A stretch of 64,000 nucleotides of DNA. It comes from Aminobacter ciceronei. GTDB lineage: Bacteria > Pseudomonadota > Alphaproteobacteria > Rhizobiales > Rhizobiaceae. The stretch covers positions 62,001 through 126,000 of the forward strand of contig NZ_JACJHY010000015.1 of assembly GCF_014138625.1 (NCBI RefSeq), read 5' to 3'. The stretch's first letter is position 1; each line of letters begins with the position of its first letter. This document shows positions 15,992-25,062 of the stretch, in pieces. The translations under genes were made by a program, and so were the position numbers. Below the pieces are notes generated by a model. The model did no database searches. It had not been told where the DNA came from and saw nothing but the letters and a program-made list of their open reading frames with translations.

Positions 15992-16647
15992 GGGTTTTCT
16001 CTCCTGTTTTCTCGTTTTCCCGCGAAGCGGAAATCCTGCCCGAAGGGGCAGGAGCCCCGCTCCTGCTCCCGAGCTCGTGCGGAACAGCGGAGGAGAGGGG
16101 GGCAAGGGGACAAATCGGAGGGGGATCACCCGCCCGAAGGCGAAGCCGAAGGGGCGGCGCCGATCTGCGTATGCGGATCCGCGTCGATCCTGCACGGAGC
16201 GCGGCCCTGGCCGCGCGGAGGAAGGACGGGGAGACCGATTTTCCCCTTGCAGGGGAGAGGGGGCAGCGCCTCCTTTCCCCACTGACGAAGGGAAAGTAAC
16301 GCGATGCGCCACCGCATGATCTACTCGAAAAACTGAAGGAACTTCAGATAACCATGGATCAGATCTTGGATGGGCTGATCCCGGCCAACGAAATAATCTG
16401 GGGGAGACCAACGACCACGACGGCGGGCGCGGTCTCTATTTTGAAGATCCGAACCTGCATCTGCTCGAAATCATCACGCGTCCCCATGGCAGCGGCGGCT
16501 GGAATCCTTGATTGTGGTGCCGGACAAAACGCTTATGGAGAATTAGCGTCGCTTTCGCTCGCCTGGTTTTCGGTGAAAAGGGCGGTGTACATCATCCTGG
16601 CCCTGGTGTTGTGGCGCATCGATGACCAAGGTCACTGAGAACGAGCC
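15992..16647. other. Intergenic region with overlapping hairpins
   Basis: No gene is supported in this stretch. Near the parB start two hairpins share sequence: CCTGCCC/GGGCAGG (16035-16052) and GCAGGAGC/GCTCCTGC (16048-16066). The rest is GC-rich and unassigned. Confidence 0.5.
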
Positions 16648-16860
16648 CTACGCCCAACCCACATGATCCGATTTTGCGAGCTTTAGAAACAGGTCGAACC
16701 AAAACCGATGCTCGGGTCCACGTCGATCGCCAACCGTCTCGAACGCACAATACGCGACCGACGTCGTCGGGTCTTTGCCGTACTTGTCGATCGCAGCATC
16801 AATCGCCTCGTCCTCAGCCAAGAACTCCCACCCTCTAATTGCGCTGTCGTGAATTCTCAC
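16648..16860 (-). CDS. Small hypothetical protein
   Basis: A 70-residue protein (begins MRIHDSAIRGWEFLAEDEAID, ends KSDHVGWA) started by GTG at 16860 with a full GAGGAGG five bases upstream, which is the main reason to accept it. Aromatic- and charge-rich, with no signal peptide or membrane segment. No family is recognised. It stands alone between the parB region and the IS110 remnant. Confidence 0.6.
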   Translation of the reverse strand: MRIHDSAIRGWEFLAEDEAIDAAIDKYGKDPTTSVAYCAFETVGDRRGPEHRFWFDLFLKLAKSDHVGWA

Positions 16861-17412
16861 GTTGACCTCCTCAAACTTGCCCAGGAAAAACTAATGCTTG
16901 GGTGGTCCTGCGTCACCCCTGCATTTCGAGAAGTCACGTCAATCGTGATGGAGGCCGATCAGGACAACGGTCGAGACCGCGATCAAACTAAAAACGCTCG
17001 AGTGTCGCCGGCTGAAGCTGCAAGGCAACTAAGTCACTTATGACCGTGGTCAAGAATGATGGATGACCTTTTTCGCCATACGCGGTTTGCCAAAGGTTTT
17101 GTTTGCCATTGATGAGGGCAGCACGGAGACGGGATGGGCCTTAGACGACAGTTGATCCAGCTCTTATCCGCGGGGTGGTTACCGCACTTCCGTAATCCGT
17201 CCTGGGCTATCCCTGCCTAATACCGGGCGTTGGGCTGATGCCCAGCCACATAGTTAGGACGGGAGTTCCCCACCGTGGCCACATCCCGTCTCCGTGCTGC
17301 CCGGTTTTTTCCGCCGGGAGATCCGGCGCGGGCAGAGCCTTCAATCCGGCGACGCCCGCGCCAGGGCGCGCTTGTCGGGATCCTGATCTTCGATGAAGAA
17401 GCGCACTGCATC
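16861..17412. other. Unassigned stretch before the IS110 remnant
   Basis: No credible gene was seen. The part from about 17210 is probably the non-coding tail of the IS110-family element whose coding remnant follows at 17413-17570. Confidence 0.4.
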
Positions 17413-17570
17413 TCAACGCACCGGTTCGACCTGATGACCAATGGCCCATAGGAACGCCGCCACCCCACGCGCGATCGCCGCAACGACTAGGTTTTTTCTT
17501 GCCCGCAGCCCTCAGGCGCCGGTAGCGGGCGCAAAGCCATGCCAGCAGCTTCTGTCGTTCCTACCGCGCC
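17413..17570 (-). pseudogene. IS110-family transposase C-terminal fragment
   Basis: On the minus strand KLLAWLCARYRRLRAAGKKK is followed, after a one-base shift, by VVAAIARGVAAFLWAIGHQ and a TGA at 17413-17415. This is the standard end of an IS110-group transposase. The N-terminal and catalytic parts are missing, so the copy is dead. Confidence 0.65.
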
Positions 17571-17903
17571 ATGGCCGGGTCTTTACCGGACGCAAGAACT
17601 GGACCCCGGACCCATGCCGCCGAAGCTTTCGCAAAGGGTAACTGGCAGCAGGTCACACGTCTCTATCGCGACCAGGAGACTCCCGAGGAGCGCTGTCAGA
17701 CAAATGCGTCTGACCGTAATCCCCCTTTCTTCAATAGGTGCTGGAGCGTGTACGACACGGATAGTAAGGGTCGGCCGCCTGAAGCAGCGTCCTGCAGATA
17801 AGTCGTGCCGGCAAGCGCAAGTCGCGGGCGGCTGGCCATCACCTGACGGAAATGTGAGGGCGTGGCTCTTTTCTTGCGCCGCACCATATGCCATTGAGGT
17901 TAT
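17571..17903. other. Stretch without a recognised gene
   Basis: Several short open frames overlap here without ribosome binding sites or family resemblance. The last part must contain the promoter of the efflux operon, which I could not define. Confidence 0.4.
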
Positions 17904-18269
17904 GTGAAGTTCTGGACCTTATTTCCCCGCCTGCTTTCGATTCTAGCCGTCGTGAGCCTTCTGACCGCGCCGATGGTGACACCCTCCGCTGCGATGATGA
18001 TGGTTGTCGGCCCTACGGCAATGATGGCGGATATGGCATCCATGTCGGACGGCATGCCGTGCCCTTCGGACCAGAGGCAGCAGCCATCGCCCGATTGCCA
18101 AAAGTCCTGTCCCCTCGCGACCCTGTGTGTCGCCAAGTGCTTTCCTATCGCGGCGACCGCAGCAATCACGCTGACCCGGTTGTCTGCGGCTGACCTGATC
18201 ACGCCTGGCAATAGCGTCGGACGGGACCTCCTGCCTAGTCCGCCGCCTCCAAGACCTCCACGCACCTGA
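17904..18269 (+). CDS. Small exported Met/Cys-rich protein of an efflux locus
   Basis: A 121-residue protein: a signal peptide-like start (FWTLFPRLLSILAVVSLLTAP), a Met-rich stretch (AAMMMVVGPTAMMADMASMS), then four cysteines in CQKSCPLATLCVAKC (C-x3-C-x5-C-x3-C). GTG 17904 follows GAGG. Small proteins of this type often accompany copper or silver efflux genes as periplasmic or membrane-linked metal handlers; that role is inferred from composition and from the cusBA genes downstream. A hairpin (18280-18294) lies just after the stop. Confidence 0.55.
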   Translation: MKFWTLFPRLLSILAVVSLLTAPMVTPSAAMMMVVGPTAMMADMASMSDGMPCPSDQRQQPSPDCQKSCPLATLCVAKCFPIAATAAITLTRLSAADLITPGNSVGRDLLPSPPPPRPPRT

Positions 18270-18279
18270 ATTCATCGAT

Positions 18280-18294
18280 GGCTCCTTCGGAGCC
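18280..18294 (+). terminator. Short hairpin after the Met/Cys-rich gene
   Basis: GGCTCC-ttc-GGAGCC followed by GTTTGT. The U-run is weak, so it is only a possible attenuator before the cus genes. Confidence 0.35.
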
Positions 18295-18413
18295 GTTTGT
18301 CGCCGCACGGCTGACGGCCTTGCGGCGAAAGCCTGTGGTTTGGGCATAAGCCTGGCCATGAACCTGCCGTGCGTTGTGCGCGGCCGAACGATGAACTTTG
18401 GGAAAATCTGACA

Positions 18414-18821
18414 ATGAACTTTTACAGTGTGAAGCACGTCGCAGCCGCCGCGCTGATCGGGGTTGCTCTCGGTGGGGGCATTTCGAAGAGTTGGGCCGGG
18501 ATCGACGACTATGAGTTCCAGCTCGTTCAAAACGCGATCCAGAAGAGCGATGCCGCGATTGTCGCCGTCCGCCTCGTCGACAAACGCTCCGGCAAGGTGG
18601 TGCCCGACGCGGTGATCTTTGCCCAGCGCGTCGACATGGCGCCGGACGGCATGGAGATGATGACAGCGCCGATCGAGCCGTTGCCCTCGACGGAGCCCGG
18701 CATCTATCGTTTCAAGGCCAATCTGATGATGCCAGGCGGCTGGCGCCTGTCACTCGGCGCCAAGGTGCAGGGCGAGACGGGTTCCCTCGAAAACAAGCTC
18801 GAATTCAAGGCCACGCGATGA
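18414..18821 (+). CDS. FixH/YtkA-like periplasmic protein
   Basis: A 135-residue protein with an N-terminal signal peptide (VKHVAAAALIGVALGGGISKSWA) and a single immunoglobulin-like domain: DAAIVAVRLVDKRSGKVVPDAVIFAQRVDM, then YRFKANLMMPGGWRLSLGAKVQG. This matches the YtkA-like/FixH family found in front of heavy-metal RND genes. Met pairs (MEMM, MM) could bind copper. The stop overlaps the start of cusB by four bases, so it is part of the efflux operon. Confidence 0.75.
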   Translation: MNFYSVKHVAAAALIGVALGGGISKSWAGIDDYEFQLVQNAIQKSDAAIVAVRLVDKRSGKVVPDAVIFAQRVDMAPDGMEMMTAPIEPLPSTEPGIYRFKANLMMPGGWRLSLGAKVQGETGSLENKLEFKATR

Positions 18822-20263
18822 AGCGAGCAGGCCGTACTGGCCTCACCCTCGCCGCCATCTTGGCGGCGGGGGCTGGAGGCTATTGGGCGGGGAACCGCAA
18901 TCTCGCACTGCCTGCCGCTCCGTGGCTGCAAGCCGTCGCCTGGCTCGAAGGCTCTGCAGCGCCCCCGGCGAGCGCCAACCCTGCGCCCACCGGACCCGTG
19001 ATCTATTACCGGGACCCGGACGGCCTCCCAGCCTACGCGGCAGATCCTAAGAAGACCGCCGACGGGCGGGACTTCCTGCCCGTTCTGGCGGGGGAGGACC
19101 TGAGCTTCGAGGACAAGCCGTCGGCCACCGCCGCGGCCGTCGCCGCTGCTCCTGTGAACGACGAACCGAAGCGGATCTTGTACTACCGCAACCCGATGGG
19201 GCTACCTGACACCTCGCCGATGCCGAAGAAGGACTCGATGGGGATGGATTACATCCCCGTCTACGCGGGCGAGGATGACGATGGTTCGACTGTCAAAGTC
19301 GCGACAGGCAAACTGCAGCGAACCGGCGTCCGCTCGGAGGCCGCCACCGAGCAGGTGATCGTTCGCCCCGTTCGGGTGCCGGGCACAGTGCAACTTGATG
19401 AACGGCGCGTGACGGTCGTCGCGACGCGCTCCGATGCCTTCATCGACAGGGTGGCCGACGTCACCACTGGCGATCGTGTCAGGAAAGGCGAGCCGCTCGT
19501 CCAGCTCTACTCGGCCGAGATCGCCGCGGCGAGCGCCCAATACCTTACCGATCTGAACGGAGGCGGCCTCGCCTTGGCCGGGGCGCGCCAGCGTCTCGAG
19601 AATCTTGCGGTTCCACCAGACGTCATCGCCGCAATCGACCGCACCCGTCAGGTTCAGACTTCGATCACCTGGGCCGCCCCGCGCGATGGCGTGATCGTCG
19701 AGCGCAACGCAGTCGAGGGCATGAAGGCGTCGCCCGGCGACGTGCTCTTCCGTCTCGCAGACGTCTCGACCGTCTGGATCGTCGCCGACGTTCCTGAATA
19801 TGAACTGGGGGCCGTGAAGGTCGGGGCCGCCGCCACGGTCCGGGTGCGAAGCCTGCCCGGCCAGACCTTCAGCGGCCGCGTCGCCCTGATCTATCCGCAG
19901 GTCAGCAAGGAAACGCGCACGACAAAGGTGCGGATCGAGATCCCCAATCCGGATGGCCTCTTGTTGCCGGACATGTATGCCGACGTCGAGATCGCCAGCG
20001 GCAGCAATGCTGCGGTCGTGGCCGTCCCCGACAGCGCCGTAATCGACACGGGCACGCGGCAGGTCGTTATCCTGGACAAAGGCGAGGGCAGGTTCGAGCC
20101 GCGGGAGGTCAAGATCGGCCTTCAGGGCGGCGGGTATACCGAAATCCGCAACGGTATTGCAATCGGCGATCGGGTCGTGGTCGCCGCGAATTTCCTGATC
20201 GACGCCGAGAGCAACCTAAAGGCTGCGCTGAGCGGCATGACGAACCCGGAGACTGCCCAATGA
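18818..20263 (+). CDS. cusB: RND efflux periplasmic adaptor, CusB family
   Basis: A 481-residue membrane fusion protein of the heavy-metal RND type. After an N-terminal anchor (residues 5-24) come two copies of a heavy-metal-binding domain. The second (YYRNPMGLPDTSPMPKKDS, then MGMDYIPVYAGED, about 125-155) is canonical; the first (YYRDPDGLPAYAADPKKTADG, about 65-90) has lost the methionines. Then follow the barrel-sandwich and alpha-hairpin region (VRKGEPLVQLYSAEIAAASAQY) and a membrane-proximal domain. It hands Cu(I)/Ag(I) to CusA. Its start overlaps the FixH-like gene and its stop overlaps cusA. Confidence 0.9.
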   Translation: MKRAGRTGLTLAAILAAGAGGYWAGNRNLALPAAPWLQAVAWLEGSAAPPASANPAPTGPVIYYRDPDGLPAYAADPKKTADGRDFLPVLAGEDLSFEDKPSATAAAVAAAPVNDEPKRILYYRNPMGLPDTSPMPKKDSMGMDYIPVYAGEDDDGSTVKVATGKLQRTGVRSEAATEQVIVRPVRVPGTVQLDERRVTVVATRSDAFIDRVADVTTGDRVRKGEPLVQLYSAEIAAASAQYLTDLNGGGLALAGARQRLENLAVPPDVIAAIDRTRQVQTSITWAAPRDGVIVERNAVEGMKASPGDVLFRLADVSTVWIVADVPEYELGAVKVGAAATVRVRSLPGQTFSGRVALIYPQVSKETRTTKVRIEIPNPDGLLLPDMYADVEIASGSNAAVVAVPDSAVIDTGTRQVVILDKGEGRFEPREVKIGLQGGGYTEIRNGIAIGDRVVVAANFLIDAESNLKAALSGMTNPETAQ

Positions 20264-23200
20264 TTGCCCGGCTCATCGCGTGGTCCGCGCGCAATCTGGT
20301 CCTGATCTTCGTCGCCACAGCCTTCGCCGTGGCCGCCGGAGCCTATGCGCTGAAGACGCTCCCGCTGGACGCGATCCCGGACCTTTCGGACGTCCAGGTC
20401 ATTGTCTATACCGAATATCCCGGCCAGGCGCCGCAGGTCGTCGAGGATCAGGTCACCTATCCCCTGACGACGGCAATGCTGACGGTGCCGAAATCCAAGG
20501 TGGTGCGCGGGTTCTCCTTCTTCGGCGTTTCCTTCGTCTATGTCATCTTCGAGGACGGCACGGATCCCTACTGGGCGCGCAGCCGCGTGCTCGAATACCT
20601 CAACGCCGCCGCGCAGCGCCTGCCGTCCGGCGTCACGCCGGGCCTCGGCCCCGATGCGACCGGCGTCGGCTGGGTCTACCAGTACGCCGTCGTCGCCAAG
20701 GACATGACGCTGGCCGAGTTGCGGTCGCTGCAGGACTGGGTGGTGCGCTACGCCGCCTCCAAGGCGGAGGGGGTCGCCGAGGTCGCGAGCGTCGGCGGCT
20801 TCGTCAAGCAGTACAACATCGTTGTCGATCCGCTACGGCTGCGCGCCCAGGGCATATCGCTGTCGATGGTCCGTGACGCCGTGCGCGCCAGCAACCGCGA
20901 CGTCGGCGGACGCACGCTTGAGCTTTCCGAATTCGAGTTCATGGTGCGCGGCCGCGGCTACATCAAATCGACGGCCGACATCGAAGACATCGTCCTGAAG
21001 ACGGACCAGGGCGTGCCTCTGCGCCTCAAGGATGTCGCCAGGGTCGAGATCGGTCCCGACGAACGGCGCGGCATTACCGAACTCAATGGCGACGGTGAGG
21101 TCGCCAGCGGCATCGTCCTCCAGAGGTTCGGAGCCAATGCCTTGACTGTGATCGAGAACGTCAAGCAACGCCTGAGCGACATCGCCGGGAGCCTTCCCAA
21201 GGGCGCCGAGATCGTCCAGGTCTACGACCGCTCGCATCTCATCGAAGCGGCGATCGAGACGCTGAAGCACACGCTCGCCGAGGAGAGCATCATCGTCGCC
21301 CTGGTCTGCGTCGTGTTCCTCCTTCACCTGCGCAGCGCGCTCGTTGCCATCCTGATGCTGCCCGTCGGTATCCTGATGGCGTTCGGCGCCATGAAAACGA
21401 TCGGGCTCGGCTCCAACATCATGAGCCTCGGCGGGATCGCCATCGCCGTCGGGGCCATGATCGACGCCGCCATCGTCATGATCGAGAATGCCCACAAGCA
21501 TCTGGAGCGTGCTCCGCCCGGCAAGCCAAGGGTGCAGATCCTGATCGATGCCGCGAGCGAGGTCGGCCCGGCACTGTTCTTCAGCCTGCTCGTCATAACG
21601 GTGTCGTTCCTGCCGATCTTCACGCTGGAGTCGCAGGAAGGCCGGATGTTCGGTCCGCTCGCCTTCACCAAGACCTTTTCCATGGCGGCTGCGGCGATCC
21701 TGTCGGTCACGCTGGTACCGGCCTTGATGGTGGTCTTCGTGCGCGGCCGGATCATTCCGGAGCACAAGAACCCGATCAACCGCTTCCTGATCTGGATCTA
21801 CCGTCCTGTCATTCGCGGCGTGCTGAAGGCGAAGACGCTCACCATCGCGCTCGCGCTTGCCGTGCTCGGCGTTTCCGTCTGGCCGGTGAGCCAGATCGGC
21901 TCGGAATTCATGCCGAGCCTGAACGAAGGCACGCTGATGTACATGCCGACGACGCTGCCGGGGATCTCCGTCACCAAAGCGGCGGAACTCCTGCAGATGC
22001 AGGACCGGATCATCAAGTCCTTTCCGGAGGTGGATTCGGTCTATGGCAAAGCGGGCAGGGCGATGACCGCGACCGACCCGGCGCCCACCGAGATGTTCGA
22101 GACCATCATCAATCTGAAACCAAAGGATCAATGGCGGGCTGGTGTCACGATCGACAGCCTGAAGGCCGAGATGGACAAGGCGCTACAGTTTCCCGGTGTC
22201 TCCAACGCCTGGACCATGCCGATCCGCGCGCGCATCGACATGCTTTCGACCGGCATTCGGACGCCGGTCGGCGTCAAGGTGTTCGGCACTGATCTTGCGG
22301 AGATGGAGAAGATCGCGCGACAGATCGAAGTGGTTCTCAAGACGGTTCCGGGCACGTCGAGCGCCTATGCGGAGCGGGTGATCGGCGGCTACTATCTCGA
22401 TATCGTCCCGGATCGCGAGGCGCTCGGCCGGTACGGCCTTGCCGTCGGCGACGTCCAGGACGTTATCGCGACCGCACTCGGTGGTGAGACTGTGACGACT
22501 ACCGTCGAGGGACGTGAGCGCTACGGGGTCAATATCCGCTACCCCCGTGATCTGCGCTCGAATCCGCAGTCCATCGCCACCGACGTCGATGTACCGTTGC
22601 CCGGTGGCGGTGCCATTCCGCTCGGGGAGGTGGCGAAAGTCCAGCTCACTCGCGGCGCGACCTCGATCCGCACTGAGAATGGCCAGCTCGCGACCTACAT
22701 CTTCGTCGATATCAACGGCCGGGATCTCGGCGGCTATGTCGCCGACGCCCAGAAGGCCGTCGCGGCGACGGTGAAGCTGCCGCCCGGCTATTCGGTCGCA
22801 TGGAGCGGGCAGTTCGAATATCTGGAGCGGGCCGCGGCGCGAATGAAGATCGTCGTGCCCGTCACGCTGCTCATCATCTTCCTGCTGCTCTATCTCAACT
22901 TCCGGGCACTCACCGAGACGTTGATCGTCATGCTGTCCTTGCCCTTTGCCCTTGTCGGGGGGATCTGGCTGATGTGGTGGCTCGGCTTCAACATGTCGGT
23001 GGCGGTAGCCGTCGGCTTCATCGCGCTCGCCGGCGTCGCCGCAGAGACTGGTGTCGTCATGCTGATCTACCTTGAGCAGGCCATGGCCGAAGTGATGGCA
23101 GAGCGGGCCGCGCACAAAGAGCCGTTCATCCGGGCAGATCTCTATGAGGCGATCATGCTTGGCGCAGTGGAGCGTGTCCGGCCGAAGATGATGACTGTCG

Positions 23201-23439
23201 TTGCCATCATGGCTGGTCTGATCCCACTCCTCTGGAGCACGGGCAGTGGCTCGGAAGTGATGCAACGCATCGCCGTGCCGATGATCGGCGGCATGATCTC
23301 TTCTACCCTCCTGACCCTCGTGGTGATCCCGGCGATCTACGGGTTGGTCAAGGGATGGCGGTTGCCGCAAGGCATTGCATCGACGATCGACGAGATTGCG
23401 TTCACGGACCCTGCGATGTTTGACCTCGCTGCCGAATGA
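20260..23439 (+). CDS. cusA: Heavy-metal RND efflux pump, CusA type
   Basis: A 1059-residue inner-membrane proton-driven exporter with twelve expected membrane helices, two large periplasmic loops, the transmembrane acidic motif GAMIDAAIVMIEN (about 400) and the periplasmic segment NAWTMPIRARIDMLSTGIRT (about 650). The Met in that segment is typical of Cu/Ag rather than Co/Zn/Cd pumps. Length matches CusA. It overlaps cusB by four bases. No outer-membrane CusC gene is present in the window, so that partner must be encoded elsewhere. Confidence 0.92.
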   Translation: MIARLIAWSARNLVLIFVATAFAVAAGAYALKTLPLDAIPDLSDVQVIVYTEYPGQAPQVVEDQVTYPLTTAMLTVPKSKVVRGFSFFGVSFVYVIFEDGTDPYWARSRVLEYLNAAAQRLPSGVTPGLGPDATGVGWVYQYAVVAKDMTLAELRSLQDWVVRYAASKAEGVAEVASVGGFVKQYNIVVDPLRLRAQGISLSMVRDAVRASNRDVGGRTLELSEFEFMVRGRGYIKSTADIEDIVLKTDQGVPLRLKDVARVEIGPDERRGITELNGDGEVASGIVLQRFGANALTVIENVKQRLSDIAGSLPKGAEIVQVYDRSHLIEAAIETLKHTLAEESIIVALVCVVFLLHLRSALVAILMLPVGILMAFGAMKTIGLGSNIMSLGGIAIAVGAMIDAAIVMIENAHKHLERAPPGKPRVQILIDAASEVGPALFFSLLVITVSFLPIFTLESQEGRMFGPLAFTKTFSMAAAAILSVTLVPALMVVFVRGRIIPEHKNPINRFLIWIYRPVIRGVLKAKTLTIALALAVLGVSVWPVSQIGSEFMPSLNEGTLMYMPTTLPGISVTKAAELLQMQDRIIKSFPEVDSVYGKAGRAMTATDPAPTEMFETIINLKPKDQWRAGVTIDSLKAEMDKALQFPGVSNAWTMPIRARIDMLSTGIRTPVGVKVFGTDLAEMEKIARQIEVVLKTVPGTSSAYAERVIGGYYLDIVPDREALGRYGLAVGDVQDVIATALGGETVTTTVEGRERYGVNIRYPRDLRSNPQSIATDVDVPLPGGGAIPLGEVAKVQLTRGATSIRTENGQLATYIFVDINGRDLGGYVADAQKAVAATVKLPPGYSVAWSGQFEYLERAAARMKIVVPVTLLIIFLLLYLNFRALTETLIVMLSLPFALVGGIWLMWWLGFNMSVAVAVGFIALAGVAAETGVVMLIYLEQAMAEVMAERAAHKEPFIRADLYEAIMLGAVERVRPKMMTVVAIMAGLIPLLWSTGSGSEVMQRIAVPMIGGMISSTLLTLVVIPAIYGLVKGWRLPQGIASTIDEIAFTDPAMFDLAAE

Positions 23440-23492
23440 TGGGAGGCCGTAATGATGGAGGCCACAATGATGAACGAGACGATGGGAGCGGG

Positions 23493-23594
23493 ATGATGTG
23501 GGGCATGGTCGCGGTGGGCGTTGCCCGGGATGTCGAGGATCGTCATCCGGAGCCATTCCCCGTCGTGAGGCCGACGGTTCCGAGTTCAAACTGA
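23493..23594 (+). CDS. Possible small peptide gene after cusA
   Basis: A 33-residue frame beginning MMWGMVAVGVARDVEDR after several overlapping ATG codons and a GGAG-like stretch. Genes for short MMWG-type membrane peptides often follow cus operons, but this one lacks a proper hydrophobic segment and may be a decayed copy. Confidence 0.25.
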   Translation: MMWGMVAVGVARDVEDRHPEPFPVVRPTVPSSN

Positions 23595-23880
23595 GGAACC
23601 GAGGCGGCCATGGGCGCCGCCTCGGAGGTTGAAGTCTTCAAGTACTCCCGTCTGCTTTGGCGAGGGCCCTCAAGTCGTCGGGAGGTAACGGGGTTCCCGC
23701 CAACACCCCCAGACTCCTGGCTGGATATCCTGGATCGTCACCCAAGTGACCGCCCTTCACCCTCCACTGACACGACGGCGTCCGTGACCTTTCGAACGAT
23801 TTCCTGTTTCTGTTTGAGGGTCAGGTAGTCACCAACCCCGGTGATCTGGACGAGCGGCTTTGTGGTCTCCCTTTGCTTGT

Positions 23881-24432
23881 TCAGGCCGCTCCCGACCACT
23901 CAAGAGGCTTGAACGCGGCGTCGAGCGGGGTCTTGGCGATATGCGTGGTGTAGTTAGAGATGGTCTTGAGCCCGACGCCAAGAACGACTTCCAGCACCTG
24001 CTGCGGGCCATAGCCGGCGGCGAGGAACGCGGCGCTGTCTTCCTCCGACACCCAGCCGCGTGCGCGAGTTACGGCGGCGGCAAAGCGGCGCAGCGCCTCC
24101 AACTTCGGATCGGGGATTGTGGCGTCATCGCGGATGGCGTTGACCGCATCGGCCGGAACATTCTGCATCCCGGCAATCGCCGTGTGCACCGACATGCAGT
24201 AGGCGCAGCCATTTTCGCGGCTGACGGCGAGCAGGACGACTTGGCGTTCCGCCGCCGACAGCGACGAGCCGTCGAAAATCTTCGACAGTGTCAGATAGCC
24301 CTCCAGCAGTGCAGGGGCGGTGGACATGACGGCCAGAAGGTTGGGCAGAAAGCCGAACCCCTTCTGCGCCGCCACTAGCGTCGGCCTCGCGGCCTCCGGG
24401 GCGGTTTCAATGGTGTTGACAGGGTAGTTCAC
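23881..24432 (-). CDS. Carboxymuconolactone decarboxylase/AhpD-like peroxidase
   Basis: A 183-residue protein with the AhpD signature ENGCAYCMSVH (E-x2-C-x2-C-x3-H, about 75-85), which gives thiol peroxidase or peroxynitrite-reductase activity in relatives. It starts with GTG 24432 behind AAGGAG; the longer upstream reading runs through an operator-like palindrome and is rejected. A glutaredoxin gene lies just upstream in the same direction, suggesting a shared thiol-redox role. The perfect palindrome at 24458-24475 probably controls it. Confidence 0.85.
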   Translation of the reverse strand: MNYPVNTIETAPEAARPTLVAAQKGFGFLPNLLAVMSTAPALLEGYLTLSKIFDGSSLSAAERQVVLLAVSRENGCAYCMSVHTAIAGMQNVPADAVNAIRDDATIPDPKLEALRRFAAAVTRARGWVSEEDSAAFLAAGYGPQQVLEVVLGVGLKTISNYTTHIAKTPLDAAFKPLEWSGAA

Positions 24433-24457
24433 GAAATTCTCCTTGATTTCTGCCGTT

Positions 24458-24475
24458 CTGGAACGATCGTTCCAG
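24458..24475. promoter_or_regulatory. Perfect 18-bp palindrome upstream of the AhpD-like gene
   Basis: CTGGAACGATCGTTCCAG lies 26 bases before the GTG start. Its size and symmetry fit a TetR-type operator; no regulator gene is adjacent. Confidence 0.6.
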
Positions 24476-24559
24476 GTCGGGTGCAATGAGACAGCCGGGG
24501 CTGCCACCGGGCGGCGCCCGGATTGGTGCGCCGGGGGCGGGTCCTGCCCCCGGGTAATT

Positions 24560-24790
24560 TCAGTGACCAGAAAGCCTGTGGTTTAGATCGTCGAAGCCGC
24601 CGACATGTTCATCACCCACGAAGATCTGCGGGATCGTGCGTGCGTGCGGCACGCGCCGCCGCAACTCTTGCAGTACTTCGGGCCGCGACACGTCGTGTTC
24701 GACAAAAGGCAGGTTGCGCGTTTTCAGAAGGCTCTTGGCGGCCGTGCAGTAACTGCATCCGGGGCCGGTAAAGATTTCGATATTGATCAT
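24560..24790 (-). CDS. Glutaredoxin
   Basis: A 76-residue class I glutaredoxin: INIEIFTGPGCSYCTAAKSLL with the CSYC active site at about residues 12-15, the TIPQIFVGDEHVGGFDDL segment containing the cis-Pro and the GG glutathione-binding pair. Typical length. ATG 24790 was taken over a TTG two codons upstream because AAGGG lies at a workable distance. It sits between the AhpD-like gene and a fragment of a related protein. Confidence 0.92.
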   Translation of the reverse strand: MINIEIFTGPGCSYCTAAKSLLKTRNLPFVEHDVSRPEVLQELRRRVPHARTIPQIFVGDEHVGGFDDLNHRLSGH

Positions 24791-24802
24791 GGACAACGCC
24801 CT

Positions 24803-25003
24803 TCAGTGGTTTACGTGGAGGATCGGCGCGGTGCCGTCGAACAGCGATTCCAGTCCCACCCCGAGCGCATCGCCAAATTTCGACGCGGAGATGTAGGTGG
24901 TGATGACGAAGGTCGCATCGACGATCTGTGCCTCGGTCCAATGCTGTTTCAGCCGCGTCCAAGGGTGAATAGGCACCCGGTTCGCATCGACCCCGATCTG
25001 CAC
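24803..25003 (-). pseudogene. C-terminal fragment of a carboxymuconolactone decarboxylase-family protein
   Basis: The frame encodes RLKQHWTEAQIVDATFVITT followed by YISASKFGDALGVGLE, which resembles the end of CMD/peroxidase-related proteins. The N-terminal half with the Cys motif is missing, and a hydrolase gene begins its 3' end 60 bases away. It is therefore read as a truncated relic. Confidence 0.5.
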
Positions 25004-25062
25004 CTTTCGTTCGGTTCCGTCTTGGCGACGCGAGCGCGTCCCGCGTCGCCAGCGACCCGGTT

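Noticed and set aside
15992-16411. N-terminal extension of the large ParB-like protein
   Set aside because: The Pro/Arg-rich stretch is unlike any ParB start, and ATG 15991 has its own AGGAG.
17160-17185. GTAACC on the minus strand as a SigF-type promoter
   Set aside because: No CGAA at 16 bases, and it lies in IS110 debris.
20833-22131. 432-codon minus-strand open frame inside cusA
   Set aside because: Shadow of the efflux pump gene; a His/Asp/Arg-rich composition typical of antisense frames in GC-rich DNA.
22183-23589. 468-codon minus-strand open frame inside cusA
   Set aside because: Same reason; the sense frame is a complete CusA with all motifs.
24531-24553. Hairpin after the glutaredoxin gene as an intrinsic terminator
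   Set aside because: The stem is good but no U-run follows on either strand; kept out of the feature list.
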